Notes: generated by a model from the sequence alone, not told the origin. Counted from the stretch's first letter, positions 34,977 to 43,929 are shown. The stretch: 51,380 bases of DNA from UBA9732 sp045116915 (GCA_045116915.1 JBGUMQ010000051.1:1-51380); one strand, 5' to 3'. Made by a program: numbers and translations.

Positions 34977-35960
34977 ATGCCCAGAAGTTATCTTGAAATA
35001 GAGAATCTCAAGGTCGAGTACTTCTCGTCCAAGGAAACGGTTCATGCCGTCAACGGTGTCAATCTCCGCATGCACAAGGGAAAGACACTGGGACTTGTCG
35101 GAGAGACAGGCGCAGGCAAGACCACAATCGCCAAGTCCATCCTCAGGATCCTCCCGGACGTAGGTTCCAGGATCGTCGAAGGTTCCATCTATGTGGAGGG
35201 AAACGACCTCCTCAAGCTCAAGGAAGCCGACATGAGGAAGATCAGGGGAAACGACATCTCCATGATCTTCCAGGATCCCATGACCGCACTCAACCCGGTC
35301 CAGAGGGTCGGAGAGCAGATTTCCGAAGCTGTCAAGCTGCACTCGGACATGACCAAGGAGCAGTGTGACGCCCGCGCCAAGGAGATGCTCAAGATGGTCG
35401 GAATCACCGAGGACCGTTTCTCGGAGTATCCGCACCAGTTCTCAGGCGGAATGAAGCAGAGGATCGTCATTGCAATCGCTCTTGCATGCAACCCCAAGAT
35501 CCTGCTTGCCGACGAGCCCACAACCGCCCTGGACGTGACCATCCAGGCACAGGTCCTGGACCTTGTCGCAGAGCTTCAGAAGAAGTTCAACACATCCATG
35601 CTTCTGATCACACACGATCTCGGTGTCGTCGCCCAGGTCTGTGACGAAGTCGCCATCATCTACGCCGGTCAGATCGTCGAGTACGGAACCAAGGAACAGA
35701 TATTCCATCATCCCTCGCACCCGTACACGATCGGACTGTTCGGAGCCATCCCCGACATGGCGGGTGACGACGAGTGGCTGCACCCGATCGAGGGTCTGCC
35801 GCCAGATCCCACCAAGCCGATTGTCGGCTGCCCGTTCGCACCGAGATGCAAGTTCGCATCCGAGAAGTGCTTCAAGGAGACTCCGCCGACACTCAAGACG
35901 CCGGACGGACATGAGAGCACATGCCACAACATGGATCTCGTGGTAAAGGAGGGAAAGTAA
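34977..35960 (+). CDS. ABC transporter ATP-binding protein, DppD/OppD type
   Basis: A 327-residue protein with Walker A GETGAGKTT, Q-loop IFQDPMTALNP, signature FSGGMKQR, Walker B ILLADEPTTALD and H-loop THDLGV. The C-terminal CPFAPRCKFASEKCFKETPP is the oligopeptide-transporter extension, which in some members holds an iron-sulfur cluster. It powers import together with the next gene. GGAGGAG precedes ATG 34977. Confidence 0.95.
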   Translation: MPRSYLEIENLKVEYFSSKETVHAVNGVNLRMHKGKTLGLVGETGAGKTTIAKSILRILPDVGSRIVEGSIYVEGNDLLKLKEADMRKIRGNDISMIFQDPMTALNPVQRVGEQISEAVKLHSDMTKEQCDARAKEMLKMVGITEDRFSEYPHQFSGGMKQRIVIAIALACNPKILLADEPTTALDVTIQAQVLDLVAELQKKFNTSMLLITHDLGVVAQVCDEVAIIYAGQIVEYGTKEQIFHHPSHPYTIGLFGAIPDMAGDDEWLHPIEGLPPDPTKPIVGCPFAPRCKFASEKCFKETPPTLKTPDGHESTCHNMDLVVKEGK

Positions 35961-35961
35961 C

Positions 35962-36912
35962 ATGTCGGAAATGGTAAGAGTTGAAGGACTTAAGAAATAC
36001 TTCCCCACCGCAAGAGGACTCCTCCATGCGGTCGACGATGTCACCATGACGATCGAGAAGGGCCATACCGTAGGTATCGTCGGAGAGTCCGGCTGCGGTA
36101 AATCCACACTCGGAAGGACGATCATCCATCTTCTGGAGAAGACGGACGGAAAGATCTTCCTCGAGGGCAAGGATGTATCCGACGTCAAGGGCAAGGACCT
36201 GGCGAAGGTCCGCGAGCAGATGCAGATCATCTTCCAGGACCCGTATTCATCCATCGATCCCAAGAAGTCCATCCGCGACACGGTCAAGGAGCCGCTGTAT
36301 GTCTCCAGGAGATATACCAAGGCCGAGATCGAGGAGAAGACGGATGAGCTGATGGATCTGGTCGGAATCGACGAGAGACTGAAGTACGCATATCCGCACG
36401 AGCTCGACGGAGGAAGAAGGCAGCGTGTCGGCATCGCCCGTGCACTTGCCCTGGATCCCAAGTTCGTCGTCTGCGACGAGCCCGTATCCGCCCTGGACGT
36501 CTCCATTCAGGCACAGGTCCTCAACCTGCTGAAGAAACTCCAGCAGGACAGGAACCTCACATACATGTTCGTCACACACGACATGTCCGTCGTGCGCCAC
36601 ATCTCCGATGAGATCTGCGTCATGTATCTCGGACAGGTTGTCGAGAAGTGCCCCTCCAAGGAGCTCTTCAGGAAGCCCCTGCATCCGTATACCAAGGCAT
36701 TGCTCTCCGCAATCCCGTCGACGGATATCGACAATCCCACAAAGAGGGAGATACTGCAGGGTGAGCTCACTTCACCGATCAACCCCAAGCCGGGCTGCAG
36801 GTTCGCCGCACGCTGTCCGTTCGCAACCGAGGCCTGCCATCAGCCGCAGGTCCAGCAGGAAGTGGAGAAAGGACATTTCGTCAGATGCTGCCGTGTTAAG
36901 GAAGTCAACTGA
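35962..36912 (+). CDS. ABC transporter ATP-binding protein, DppF/OppF type
   Basis: A 316-residue protein with Walker A GESGCGKST, Q-loop IFQDPYSSIDP, signature variant LDGGRRQR, Walker B FVVCDEPVSALD and THDMSV. The LDGGRRQ form of the signature is shared by many OppF-like proteins and should be functional. The C-terminal CRFAARCPFATEACHQ extension is present. It overlaps nothing and starts one base after the upstream stop codon. It completes a five-gene importer. Confidence 0.95.
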   Translation: MSEMVRVEGLKKYFPTARGLLHAVDDVTMTIEKGHTVGIVGESGCGKSTLGRTIIHLLEKTDGKIFLEGKDVSDVKGKDLAKVREQMQIIFQDPYSSIDPKKSIRDTVKEPLYVSRRYTKAEIEEKTDELMDLVGIDERLKYAYPHELDGGRRQRVGIARALALDPKFVVCDEPVSALDVSIQAQVLNLLKKLQQDRNLTYMFVTHDMSVVRHISDEICVMYLGQVVEKCPSKELFRKPLHPYTKALLSAIPSTDIDNPTKREILQGELTSPINPKPGCRFAARCPFATEACHQPQVQQEVEKGHFVRCCRVKEVN

Positions 36913-36924
36913 CGCGGAGGGAAA

Positions 36925-38394
36925 ATGAAGGACATCTGCCTTTTCATTTCAGATCAGCATTCATATCTCCAGCAGGGTTTTGCTGGAGATACGATTGTCA
37001 GGACACCGAATCTCGACCGCATAGTCGCTGAAGGCGTGTCCTTCGACAACAACTACACATCCTATCCGCTGTGCGTTCCGGCAAGGATGAGCCTCATGTC
37101 GGGTCAGCTTGCCAGCAGATGCGCGGTGATGGGCAACTTCAGCGTCCTGGATTCCAGGCGCCCGACCTTCGCCCACTGCCTCAATTCCGTCGGATACGAG
37201 ACGGTGCTCTGCGGAAGGATGCATTTCGTCGGTCCCGACCAGAGGCACGGATTCTCCAAAAGGATCGCCGGCGACATCACGCCCATCTTCCAGAACAGAC
37301 CCACCGAGGCCTTCAAGAGGGAGAGGGGAGTCCATCTGAACACACCGACCGGCGGAGCCAACTGTGTCACGATCATCGGTGCGGGCAATTCTCCGACACT
37401 GGAGTTCGACAGGTATGTCGTTGAACATGCCGTCGACTACCTGAGGGATTCCTATGAGAAACCCCAGTTCCTCTGTGTCGGAACCTATGCACCCCACCAT
37501 CCGTACGTGGCTCCGAAGGAGCTCTACGACTACTATTATGAGAAGGTCGGAAACGACCTTTCCATGAAGGACCTTCCGCTTCCCGAGTTCTATCAGGGTA
37601 AGTTCCAGGACAGGGATCCCCAGGTCGTCAGGGCCGTCAGGGCCGCCTACTACGCCATGGTCGAGTTCACCGACCGTGAGGTCGGAATGGTCTACGATGC
37701 GTTCCGGGAGTATCTGAAGCGCACCGGACACGAGGGCATCTTCATCTATGCCTCCGACCACGGCGACCACATCGGAGCCTACGGACTCTACGGAAAGGAG
37801 ACGTTCCTCGAGGAATCGTCCCACACACCGATGATGTTCACGGGAGACGGAGTGGCGAAGGGTGTCCGCATCAAAGGAGCGACTTCCCTGATGGACCTCG
37901 GACCCACGCTCTGCGAGCTCGCAGGTGCGCCGACAGCTCCCGAGACCGACGGTGTGAGTTTCGCATCGCAGGTCCTTGGCGGAGAGGACGATCTGGAGAG
38001 GATGGTCATCTCCGAGCTGGGCGGAACCGTGAGCCGCAAGGACGGAAGCATCCCGTATGCACAGATGGTCAAGTACCGCAACTACAAGTTCGTCCACTAC
38101 GACGGACTCGACAGTGACGGGATCTACGACATAGAGAAAGACCCGCACGAGCAGGTCAACCTCATAGGTTCCATGCCGGAGCTGGCACAGAAGTGCAGGG
38201 ACTTCCTTGCATCGAAGTGCGCACCGAAATCCGTGATAGAGGACAACGCCCGCCGTGAGGCGGCAGGTCTCGGGATCTTCACGAAGTGTTCGTTCGACTC
38301 CGAGGACCGCTGGCATGCGCCGGACGCTGCACGCCACTATCCGGAGGAGATGGTATCCAGTACGATCAAACCCAAACCGATGGTCTGGGGTTGA
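36925..38394 (+). CDS. Sulfatase 4 (Cys-type, choline-sulfatase-like, cytoplasmic)
   Basis: A 489-residue sulfatase. The formylglycine site is CVPAR with Cys50; metal residues are in FISDQHSY and ASDHGDHIGAYG. The segment GYETVLCGRMHFVGPDQRHGF is typical of the choline-sulfatase-like branch, which also includes enzymes acting on carbohydrate sulfates, so choline is only one possibility. The start MKDICLFISDQ leaves no room for a signal peptide. It sits between the importer genes and the aldolase, 12 bases after the ATPase gene, with GGAGGG upstream of ATG 36925. It very likely acts on something brought in by this importer. Confidence 0.92.
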   Translation: MKDICLFISDQHSYLQQGFAGDTIVRTPNLDRIVAEGVSFDNNYTSYPLCVPARMSLMSGQLASRCAVMGNFSVLDSRRPTFAHCLNSVGYETVLCGRMHFVGPDQRHGFSKRIAGDITPIFQNRPTEAFKRERGVHLNTPTGGANCVTIIGAGNSPTLEFDRYVVEHAVDYLRDSYEKPQFLCVGTYAPHHPYVAPKELYDYYYEKVGNDLSMKDLPLPEFYQGKFQDRDPQVVRAVRAAYYAMVEFTDREVGMVYDAFREYLKRTGHEGIFIYASDHGDHIGAYGLYGKETFLEESSHTPMMFTGDGVAKGVRIKGATSLMDLGPTLCELAGAPTAPETDGVSFASQVLGGEDDLERMVISELGGTVSRKDGSIPYAQMVKYRNYKFVHYDGLDSDGIYDIEKDPHEQVNLIGSMPELAQKCRDFLASKCAPKSVIEDNARREAAGLGIFTKCSFDSEDRWHAPDAARHYPEEMVSSTIKPKPMVWG

Positions 38395-38431
38395 ATGATA
38401 ACCGAAGAAACTCATTTATAAGGAGTAAGAT

Positions 38432-39589
38432 ATGCCATTAGTACCGATGAGAGTCATCCTTGACGCCACCGACAGATACAACTACGCACAGGGTGCATTC
38501 AACGTGAATGCAGTCGCACAGGCCAAGGCCGTCATCGAGGTCCATGAGATGTTCCGCAGCGCCGCTATCCTCCAGGGTGCGGACCTTGCGAACGGATTCA
38601 TGGGCGGAAGGACGGACTTCGCCAACGCCACACTCGAGGACAAGAAGGTCGGAGCCAGGAACATCGCCGCCGCGGTCAAGAAGTACGCGGTCGATTCCCC
38701 GGTACCCGTGGCACTGCATCTCGACCACGGCAAGAACTTCGATTCCTGCAAGGCCGCCATCGAGGGCGGTTACACATCCGTCATGATCGACGGCTCCTCG
38801 CTGCCGTTCAAGGAGAACATCGAGCTGACCCGCGAGGTCGTCAAGTACGCCCATGAGAGAGGCGTAACGGTCGAGGGAGAGCTCGGAGTGCTCGCAGGAG
38901 TCGAGGACCATGTCTTCGCCGCCAATTCCACATACACCAACCCGATGGATGCCATCGAGTTCTTCAAGAAGACCAAGGTAGATGCCCTGGCCATCTCCTA
39001 CGGAACAAAGCACGGCGCCAACAAGGGTGCCGACACGGTCATCCGCAAGGAAATCGCCATCGCAACCAAGGAGTGCATGAGGCACGAGGGGATCCAGGGC
39101 GTCCTGGTCAGCCACGGTTCGTCAACGGTCCCGCAGTACATCGTCAAGGAGATCAACGACCTCGGCGGTGACGTGCGCAATGCATACGGAATCAAGATCG
39201 AGCAGCTCCAGGAAGTCGCCAAGTGCGGTATCGGCAAGATCAACGTCGACACCGACATCAGACTTGCAGTCACCAGGAACTTCCGCGAGCTCTTCAGGGA
39301 CAAGCCGGAGCTCCGCAACAGCCCGTCCATCGGACCAGTCTATGAGCTCATGATGAAGAACCCGTCCGCATTCGACCCCAGGGTCTTCCTCCCGCCGGTA
39401 ATGGATGCCGTCATGTACGGGAAGATCGAGGATGCCGACACGGCACTTCTGTTCGAGAGGATGGAAGCCGGAGTCAAGGAAGCCGTCGGTTCCCTCATCA
39501 TCCAGTTCGGTTCATACGGCAAGGCTCCGCTGGTGGAGTACGCCACACTCGAGCAGATGGCCGAAAGATACAAGAAGGAAGGCATCTGA
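38432..39589 (+). CDS. fba: Class II fructose-bisphosphate aldolase family
   Basis: A 385-residue protein. ALHLDHGKNFDSCKAAIEGGYTSVMIDGS carries the zinc-site and catalytic residues (D98, H99) of class II aldolases. GELGVLAGVED, ISYGTKHG, LVSHGSSTVP and KINVDTDIRLA follow in the standard order. It cleaves fructose 1,6-bisphosphate to dihydroxyacetone phosphate and glyceraldehyde 3-phosphate; tagatose- or other ketose-bisphosphates cannot be excluded. The adjacent phosphofructokinase and triose-phosphate isomerase support the fructose reading. AAGGAG precedes ATG 38432, and its TGA overlaps the next ATG. Confidence 0.9.
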   Translation: MPLVPMRVILDATDRYNYAQGAFNVNAVAQAKAVIEVHEMFRSAAILQGADLANGFMGGRTDFANATLEDKKVGARNIAAAVKKYAVDSPVPVALHLDHGKNFDSCKAAIEGGYTSVMIDGSSLPFKENIELTREVVKYAHERGVTVEGELGVLAGVEDHVFAANSTYTNPMDAIEFFKKTKVDALAISYGTKHGANKGADTVIRKEIAIATKECMRHEGIQGVLVSHGSSTVPQYIVKEINDLGGDVRNAYGIKIEQLQEVAKCGIGKINVDTDIRLAVTRNFRELFRDKPELRNSPSIGPVYELMMKNPSAFDPRVFLPPVMDAVMYGKIEDADTALLFERMEAGVKEAVGSLIIQFGSYGKAPLVEYATLEQMAERYKKEGI

Positions 39590-40746
39590 TGGGTAAGAAC
39601 ATTCTCGTGGCACACGGTGGCGGCCCCACGGCCGTCATCAACACCTCCCTCCAGGGAGTGGTGGAAACGGCAAGGGCCGACGGCGGATTCGGAAAGATCA
39701 TGGCCGCCAGGTTCGGTGCCGAGGGAATCCTGAAGAACGACCTCCTGGACCTCACGAACGTCCCGGCCTCGACGATCTCCAGGCTTTCGCACACTCCGGC
39801 ATCGTCCATCGGTTCCTGCAGAAGGAAGCTTTCGGATGCCGATTATCCTGCCGTCATAGAGTGCATGAAGAAGAACGACATCGGAGTCTTCTTCTACAAC
39901 GGCGGAAACGACAGCATGGACACATGCAACAAGATTTCCATCCTCGCCGAGAAGGAAGGCCTGGACCTCAAGGTCATAGGAATCCCCAAGACGATGGACA
40001 ATGACCTCGCCTTCACGGACAACTGCCCCGGATTCGGTTCGGCCGCACGCTATGCCGCGATCAACGCCAGTGAGCTCGCCCTCGACGCCAACGGACTTCC
40101 GATCCACGTCGTGGTCCTAGAGCTCATGGGAAGGAACGCAGGCTGGGTAACCGCCGCTTCCGCGCTGGCCGCACGCGTCACCAACTGCGAGGTACTGACA
40201 TACCTGCCCGAGAAGCTCGTCGACATGGATGTCATGCTGAAGGACATCGAGAAGGCATATGCCAAGGGACACGGCTGTCTTGTCACGGTATCAGAGGGTC
40301 TCTGCGGACCCGACGGGAACCCGCTTGCGGATTCCGGTATCGTCGACGGATTCGGACACAAGGTCCCCGGCGGAGTCGGTGAGTACATCTCCCGCCAGAT
40401 CATGCAGAAAATCGGCCTGAAGTCCAGGGCGGAGAAGCCTGGCCTTCTGGGAAGGACCTCCATCGCATACCAGTCCGAGGTCGACAGGCTCGAGGCCTAT
40501 GCCGTAGGAAAGAGGGCTGTCGAGGCCGCTGCCGAAGGCAAGACCGGTTTCATGGTCGCGATCAACGCCGACAGGAGCAGGGATTTCTCGTTCACACTGG
40601 ATCTCGTTCCGCTTGCGGATGTGGCCAACGTCGAGAAGAAGTTCCCGCTCGAGTGGATCGAGGGTACGAACAGGATCGCGGATGAGTTCTTCAGGTACGC
40701 CGATCCCCTCATCGGAAGCATCCCCGAGTATGCCATTCTCAGGTAA
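39589..40746 (+). CDS. pfp: Phosphofructokinase, pyrophosphate-dependent type
   Basis: A 385-residue protein of the phosphofructokinase A superfamily. The nucleotide loop reads GGNDSMDT (105-112). The Asp at 108, where ATP enzymes have Gly, and the Lys134 in GIPKTMDND are the marks of PPi-dependent enzymes. It phosphorylates fructose 6-phosphate with PPi, reversibly, saving ATP; spirochaetes and other anaerobes often rely on such enzymes. The ATG at 39589 overlaps the aldolase stop codon, so the two are translationally coupled. PPi dependence is a motif-based prediction. Confidence 0.88.
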   Translation: MGKNILVAHGGGPTAVINTSLQGVVETARADGGFGKIMAARFGAEGILKNDLLDLTNVPASTISRLSHTPASSIGSCRRKLSDADYPAVIECMKKNDIGVFFYNGGNDSMDTCNKISILAEKEGLDLKVIGIPKTMDNDLAFTDNCPGFGSAARYAAINASELALDANGLPIHVVVLELMGRNAGWVTAASALAARVTNCEVLTYLPEKLVDMDVMLKDIEKAYAKGHGCLVTVSEGLCGPDGNPLADSGIVDGFGHKVPGGVGEYISRQIMQKIGLKSRAEKPGLLGRTSIAYQSEVDRLEAYAVGKRAVEAAAEGKTGFMVAINADRSRDFSFTLDLVPLADVANVEKKFPLEWIEGTNRIADEFFRYADPLIGSIPEYAILR

Positions 40747-40758
40747 AAGGCGGTTCCT

Positions 40759-41589
40759 ATGAAGCACATTTATCTTAATCTGAAAAGATTCGATATCCCA
40801 AAAGCAAAGGGTGGAGTGAATTCAATCGCCAATCCCTGCGAATGGGGTAATTATATCGTCAGCAACACACAGGAAAAGCTGAAGCAGTTCCCGGGTGTCG
40901 AGTTCGCACAGTTCTTTCCTGAAGCACATCTGATCCCCGCCTGCAAGGCGAAGACAGCCGACAGCCCCGTACAGGTCGGAACACAGGGTCTCTTCTGGGC
41001 CGATACTGCTGTCGGAGGACCCTTCGGAGCCTTCACGACATCCCTTACGGGAAATGCCGCGACATCGTTCGGTTGCAGCTATGCGCTGATCGGACATTGC
41101 GAGGAGCGCAACAAGCTCGCCGCAATCCTGGCCGAGGCCGGTGTCGTGGATCCCGCAGCCGTGAACAGGATCCTTAACAAGGAGATCCTTGCCGCACAGA
41201 AGGCCGGGATGAAGGTCCTTTACTGCATCGGTGAGAAGGATACGGAGCTCGCCGACTGGGACAAGGTCCTTGGTGACCAGCTCTCCATCGGCCTTGCCGG
41301 TGCCGACCTCTCCAAGGTCGCCATCGCATACGAGCCCGTATGGTCCATTGGTCCGGGGAAGACCCCTGCTGACAAGCCCTACATCACCAAGGTGGCTCGC
41401 TTCGTGAAGGAGAAGACAGGCAACCTGGATGTCGTCTACGGCGGAGGTCTCAAGACCGACAACGCCGCGATGCTGGCATCCATAGAGGAGATCGACGGCG
41501 GACTGATCGCCCTGACGCAGTTCTCGGGCGACATCGGATTCTACCCCGATCAGTACATCGAGATCATAAAGACATATCTGGAGGCATGA
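40759..41589 (+). CDS. tpiA: Triose-phosphate isomerase family, divergent
   Basis: A 276-residue protein, longer than the usual ~250. The catalytic Lys9 (NLKRF, where NWKMN is usual), His113 (LIGHCEERN, where IGHSERR is usual) and Glu192 (AYEPVWSIGPGKTP) are all present, as is a GGG phosphate loop (VVYGGGLK). All three catalytic residues are intact, so isomerisation of triose phosphates is likely. The altered loops could mean a related ketose/aldose phosphate substrate. It follows the phosphofructokinase gene by 12 bases. Confidence 0.85.
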   Translation: MKHIYLNLKRFDIPKAKGGVNSIANPCEWGNYIVSNTQEKLKQFPGVEFAQFFPEAHLIPACKAKTADSPVQVGTQGLFWADTAVGGPFGAFTTSLTGNAATSFGCSYALIGHCEERNKLAAILAEAGVVDPAAVNRILNKEILAAQKAGMKVLYCIGEKDTELADWDKVLGDQLSIGLAGADLSKVAIAYEPVWSIGPGKTPADKPYITKVARFVKEKTGNLDVVYGGGLKTDNAAMLASIEEIDGGLIALTQFSGDIGFYPDQYIEIIKTYLEA

Positions 41590-41590
41590 G

Positions 41591-43081
41591 ATGAAGCTAG
41601 AATTTGAGTATGGCGAAGGAAAGATGGCGGCCAATCTGCCGGACAACACCGACGTTTTCATTCCCGGCGAGACAGTTAAGGACCCGCAGTGCCTTCCGCA
41701 GGACTGGGACAGCCTCTACAAGGCCACCCTTGAGTCCGTCCGCAACCCCATAGGCATGCCGGCACTCAGGGACCTGGCCAAGCCGGACAGCAAGGTCGTG
41801 TTCGTCATCCCAGACATCGTCAAGGGCGGATGCCAGGCGACCAGCCACAGGAAGGTCTCCATCAGGGTTTGTCTCGACGAGCTGTATTCCAAGGGAGTGA
41901 AGAAGGAGAACATCCTTCTCCTGTTTTCCAACGGACTCCATCCCAGGGCAACGGTAGGTGAGATGAAGAAGATCCTCGGAGAGGACCTTTTCAATGAATT
42001 CTACTATACCAACCAGATAACAAGCCACGATTCGGAGGATTACGAGCATCTGATGGACCTCGGCTTCACGTCATGGGGCGACCATGTCCTGATGAACAAG
42101 TACGTCTTCGACGCGGACATCCCCATTCTTATCGGACACACCCAGGGCAACCCCTACGGCGGTTACAGCGGCGGCTACAAGCACTGTGCCACGGGAATCA
42201 CGCACTGGAAGAGCATCTCGTCCCACCATGTCCCGCAGGTCATGCACAAGCCGGAGTTCGTCCCCGTATCTGCCCACAACCAGATGAGGGAGAAGTTCAA
42301 CCAGCACGGAATGCTCATGGAAGAGAAGATGGGCCACAAGTTCTTCTGTTGCGACGCTGTCCTGGACACATATTCAAGACAGATCGCCATCTTCAGCGGA
42401 TACGCGAAGGAGATGCAGCCCGTCTCATGGAAGGTCGCCGACAAGAGGACCTATGTCCACTGGGCGGAGAAGAAGTACGACGTGATCGTGTTCGGCATGC
42501 CGACCGATTTCCACTACGGAAACGGAATGGGCACCAACCCCATCCAGATGATGCAGGCCCTCTCGGCCCAGGTCATCAGGCACAAGAGGATCATGAGCGA
42601 CCATTGCGTGTTCATCGTCTCCAGCATCTGCGACGGTTATTTCCACGACGAGAGATGGCCGTACCTCAGGGAGCTGTATGACATGTTCCAGCATGACTAC
42701 ATGAACATCCTTCCCGACATGAACCGCTACGGCGAGTACTTCGCAACCAACGAGGAGTACATCCGCAAGTACCGTTTCGCCAATGCGTTCCATCCGTTCC
42801 ACGGCTTCTCCATGATGAGCTGCGGACATCTTGCCGAGATGAACACGAGCGCCATCTACATCGTCGGTGCGCGTGAGCCCGGAATCGCAAGGGGAATGGG
42901 ACTCAAGACAAGGGCGACCTTCGAGGAGGCCCTTGAGGATGCGAAGAAGAAGTATGTCGGGGAGAACCCGAACATCCTGGCACTTCCTCTGACATTCAAG
43001 CTCGGTGCCGTGCACCTCTGCATGAAGGATGCGGATCCCGTACAGGACCTTTCCGACTCGACCTGCCATCCCGCAGGATGA
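41591..43081 (+). CDS. LarA-family nickel-dependent racemase/epimerase homologue
   Basis: A 496-residue protein of the lactate racemase N-terminal (DUF2088) family. By comparison with LarA I match His117 (NGLHPR), His183 (IGHTQG), Lys197 (GYSGGYKH) and His213 (SSHH); the last two are 16 residues apart as in LarA, where they bind the nickel-pincer cofactor. The position of the substrate-binding Arg (DHTRP in LarA) seems to be Lys78 (PDIVKGG). So it may hold the same cofactor but act on another 2-hydroxy acid, perhaps a sugar acid (inference). No larB, larC or larE for cofactor synthesis is in the window. It lies one base after the TPI stop, inside the transporter operon. Confidence 0.8.
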   Translation: MKLEFEYGEGKMAANLPDNTDVFIPGETVKDPQCLPQDWDSLYKATLESVRNPIGMPALRDLAKPDSKVVFVIPDIVKGGCQATSHRKVSIRVCLDELYSKGVKKENILLLFSNGLHPRATVGEMKKILGEDLFNEFYYTNQITSHDSEDYEHLMDLGFTSWGDHVLMNKYVFDADIPILIGHTQGNPYGGYSGGYKHCATGITHWKSISSHHVPQVMHKPEFVPVSAHNQMREKFNQHGMLMEEKMGHKFFCCDAVLDTYSRQIAIFSGYAKEMQPVSWKVADKRTYVHWAEKKYDVIVFGMPTDFHYGNGMGTNPIQMMQALSAQVIRHKRIMSDHCVFIVSSICDGYFHDERWPYLRELYDMFQHDYMNILPDMNRYGEYFATNEEYIRKYRFANAFHPFHGFSMMSCGHLAEMNTSAIYIVGAREPGIARGMGLKTRATFEEALEDAKKKYVGENPNILALPLTFKLGAVHLCMKDADPVQDLSDSTCHPAG

Positions 43082-43091
43082 TTGAAAGCAA

Positions 43092-43877
43092 ATGATAGTA
43101 CTCATCGTCATCACCGTTTTCGTCGCCACAATCGTCGGTTCCATCAGCGGAATCGGCGGTGGCGTCCTCATCAAGCCCGTCCTGGATGCAGTGACGGGCA
43201 TGCCCGCCAGCCAGATCAGTTTCCTCTCCGGAATCACGGTCCTGACAATGACGATCGTCTCGCTTCTCAGGAGCAGGGGCGGAGAGCAGAAGATAAGCAG
43301 GACGACGATCTTCCTGGCCATCGGCGCCGCCGTGGGCGGAGTGGCCGGCAAGAAGGTGTTCGACATCATCAAGACATCGGCCGGAAACGATGCCATGGTC
43401 AGCCTGATCCAGAACATAATCATGGTCATCCTGACCGTGGCCGTGTTCATCTACACCGTCAAGAAGGACAAGGTGAACACGAAGAACGTGGAGAACAAGG
43501 CCGTCGTCGTCATCGCCGGCTTCGTACTCGGCGTCCTTTCATCGTTCCTCGGAATCGGCGGAGGACCCATCAACCTGATGATTCTGTCCTACCTGTTCTC
43601 CATGGACACGAAGACCGCCGCGCTGAACTCGCTGTTCGTCATCTTCTTCTCGCAGGTGCTTTCGCTGGTCACCACACTCGTCACCCGGAGCGTCCCGGAG
43701 TTCGACTGGACCATGCTCCTGCTGATGATGGGCTTCGCAGTCGTCGGAGCGACACTTGGCCGTGCGTTCTCGAAGAAGATGTCCTCCAAGGCCGTAGACA
43801 AGCTGTTCATGATCCTCATGGCGGTGATCATCGGTCTTTCCCTCTACAACTGCATCAGATACGGGATGATGCTCTGA
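43092..43877 (+). CDS. TauE/SafE-family anion exporter
   Basis: A 261-residue protein with about seven to eight hydrophobic helices in two repeated halves. Each half has the family glycine motif: GSISGIGGGVLIKPVL near the start and SSFLGIGGGPINLMIL after residue 150. Family members export sulfite, sulfoacetate and related anions. At the end of an operon with a sulfatase it is well placed to remove sulfate released in the cytoplasm (inference). It starts ten bases after the racemase homologue, with only a weak ribosome site (GAAAG). Confidence 0.88.
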   Translation: MIVLIVITVFVATIVGSISGIGGGVLIKPVLDAVTGMPASQISFLSGITVLTMTIVSLLRSRGGEQKISRTTIFLAIGAAVGGVAGKKVFDIIKTSAGNDAMVSLIQNIIMVILTVAVFIYTVKKDKVNTKNVENKAVVVIAGFVLGVLSSFLGIGGGPINLMILSYLFSMDTKTAALNSLFVIFFSQVLSLVTTLVTRSVPEFDWTMLLLMMGFAVVGATLGRAFSKKMSSKAVDKLFMILMAVIIGLSLYNCIRYGMML

Positions 43878-43929
43878 TCGCCTGACGGCAGAAGGGTTCA
43901 GGTTCTATTAATGCCGTTTGTCTGATAGA

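Noticed and set aside
34053..38415. Long minus-strand frames opposite the permease, ATPase and sulfatase 4 genes (460 and 484 codons).
   Set aside because: Charged, low-complexity translations without any domain; the plus-strand genes have full motifs and ribosome sites.
38432..43877. Sulfoglycolysis (sulfoquinovose catabolism), suggested by aldolase, phosphofructokinase and TauE next to each other.
   Set aside because: No sulfoquinovosidase, sulfoquinovose isomerase or sulfolactaldehyde enzyme is seen. The four sulfatases with maturase indicate sulfate esters instead. It stays possible only if the aldolase and kinase prove specific for sulfo-sugars.
43878..43910. CCTGA...TCAGG hairpin after the exporter gene as a terminator.
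   Set aside because: A five-pair stem with a 12-base loop and no clear T-run is too weak to claim.
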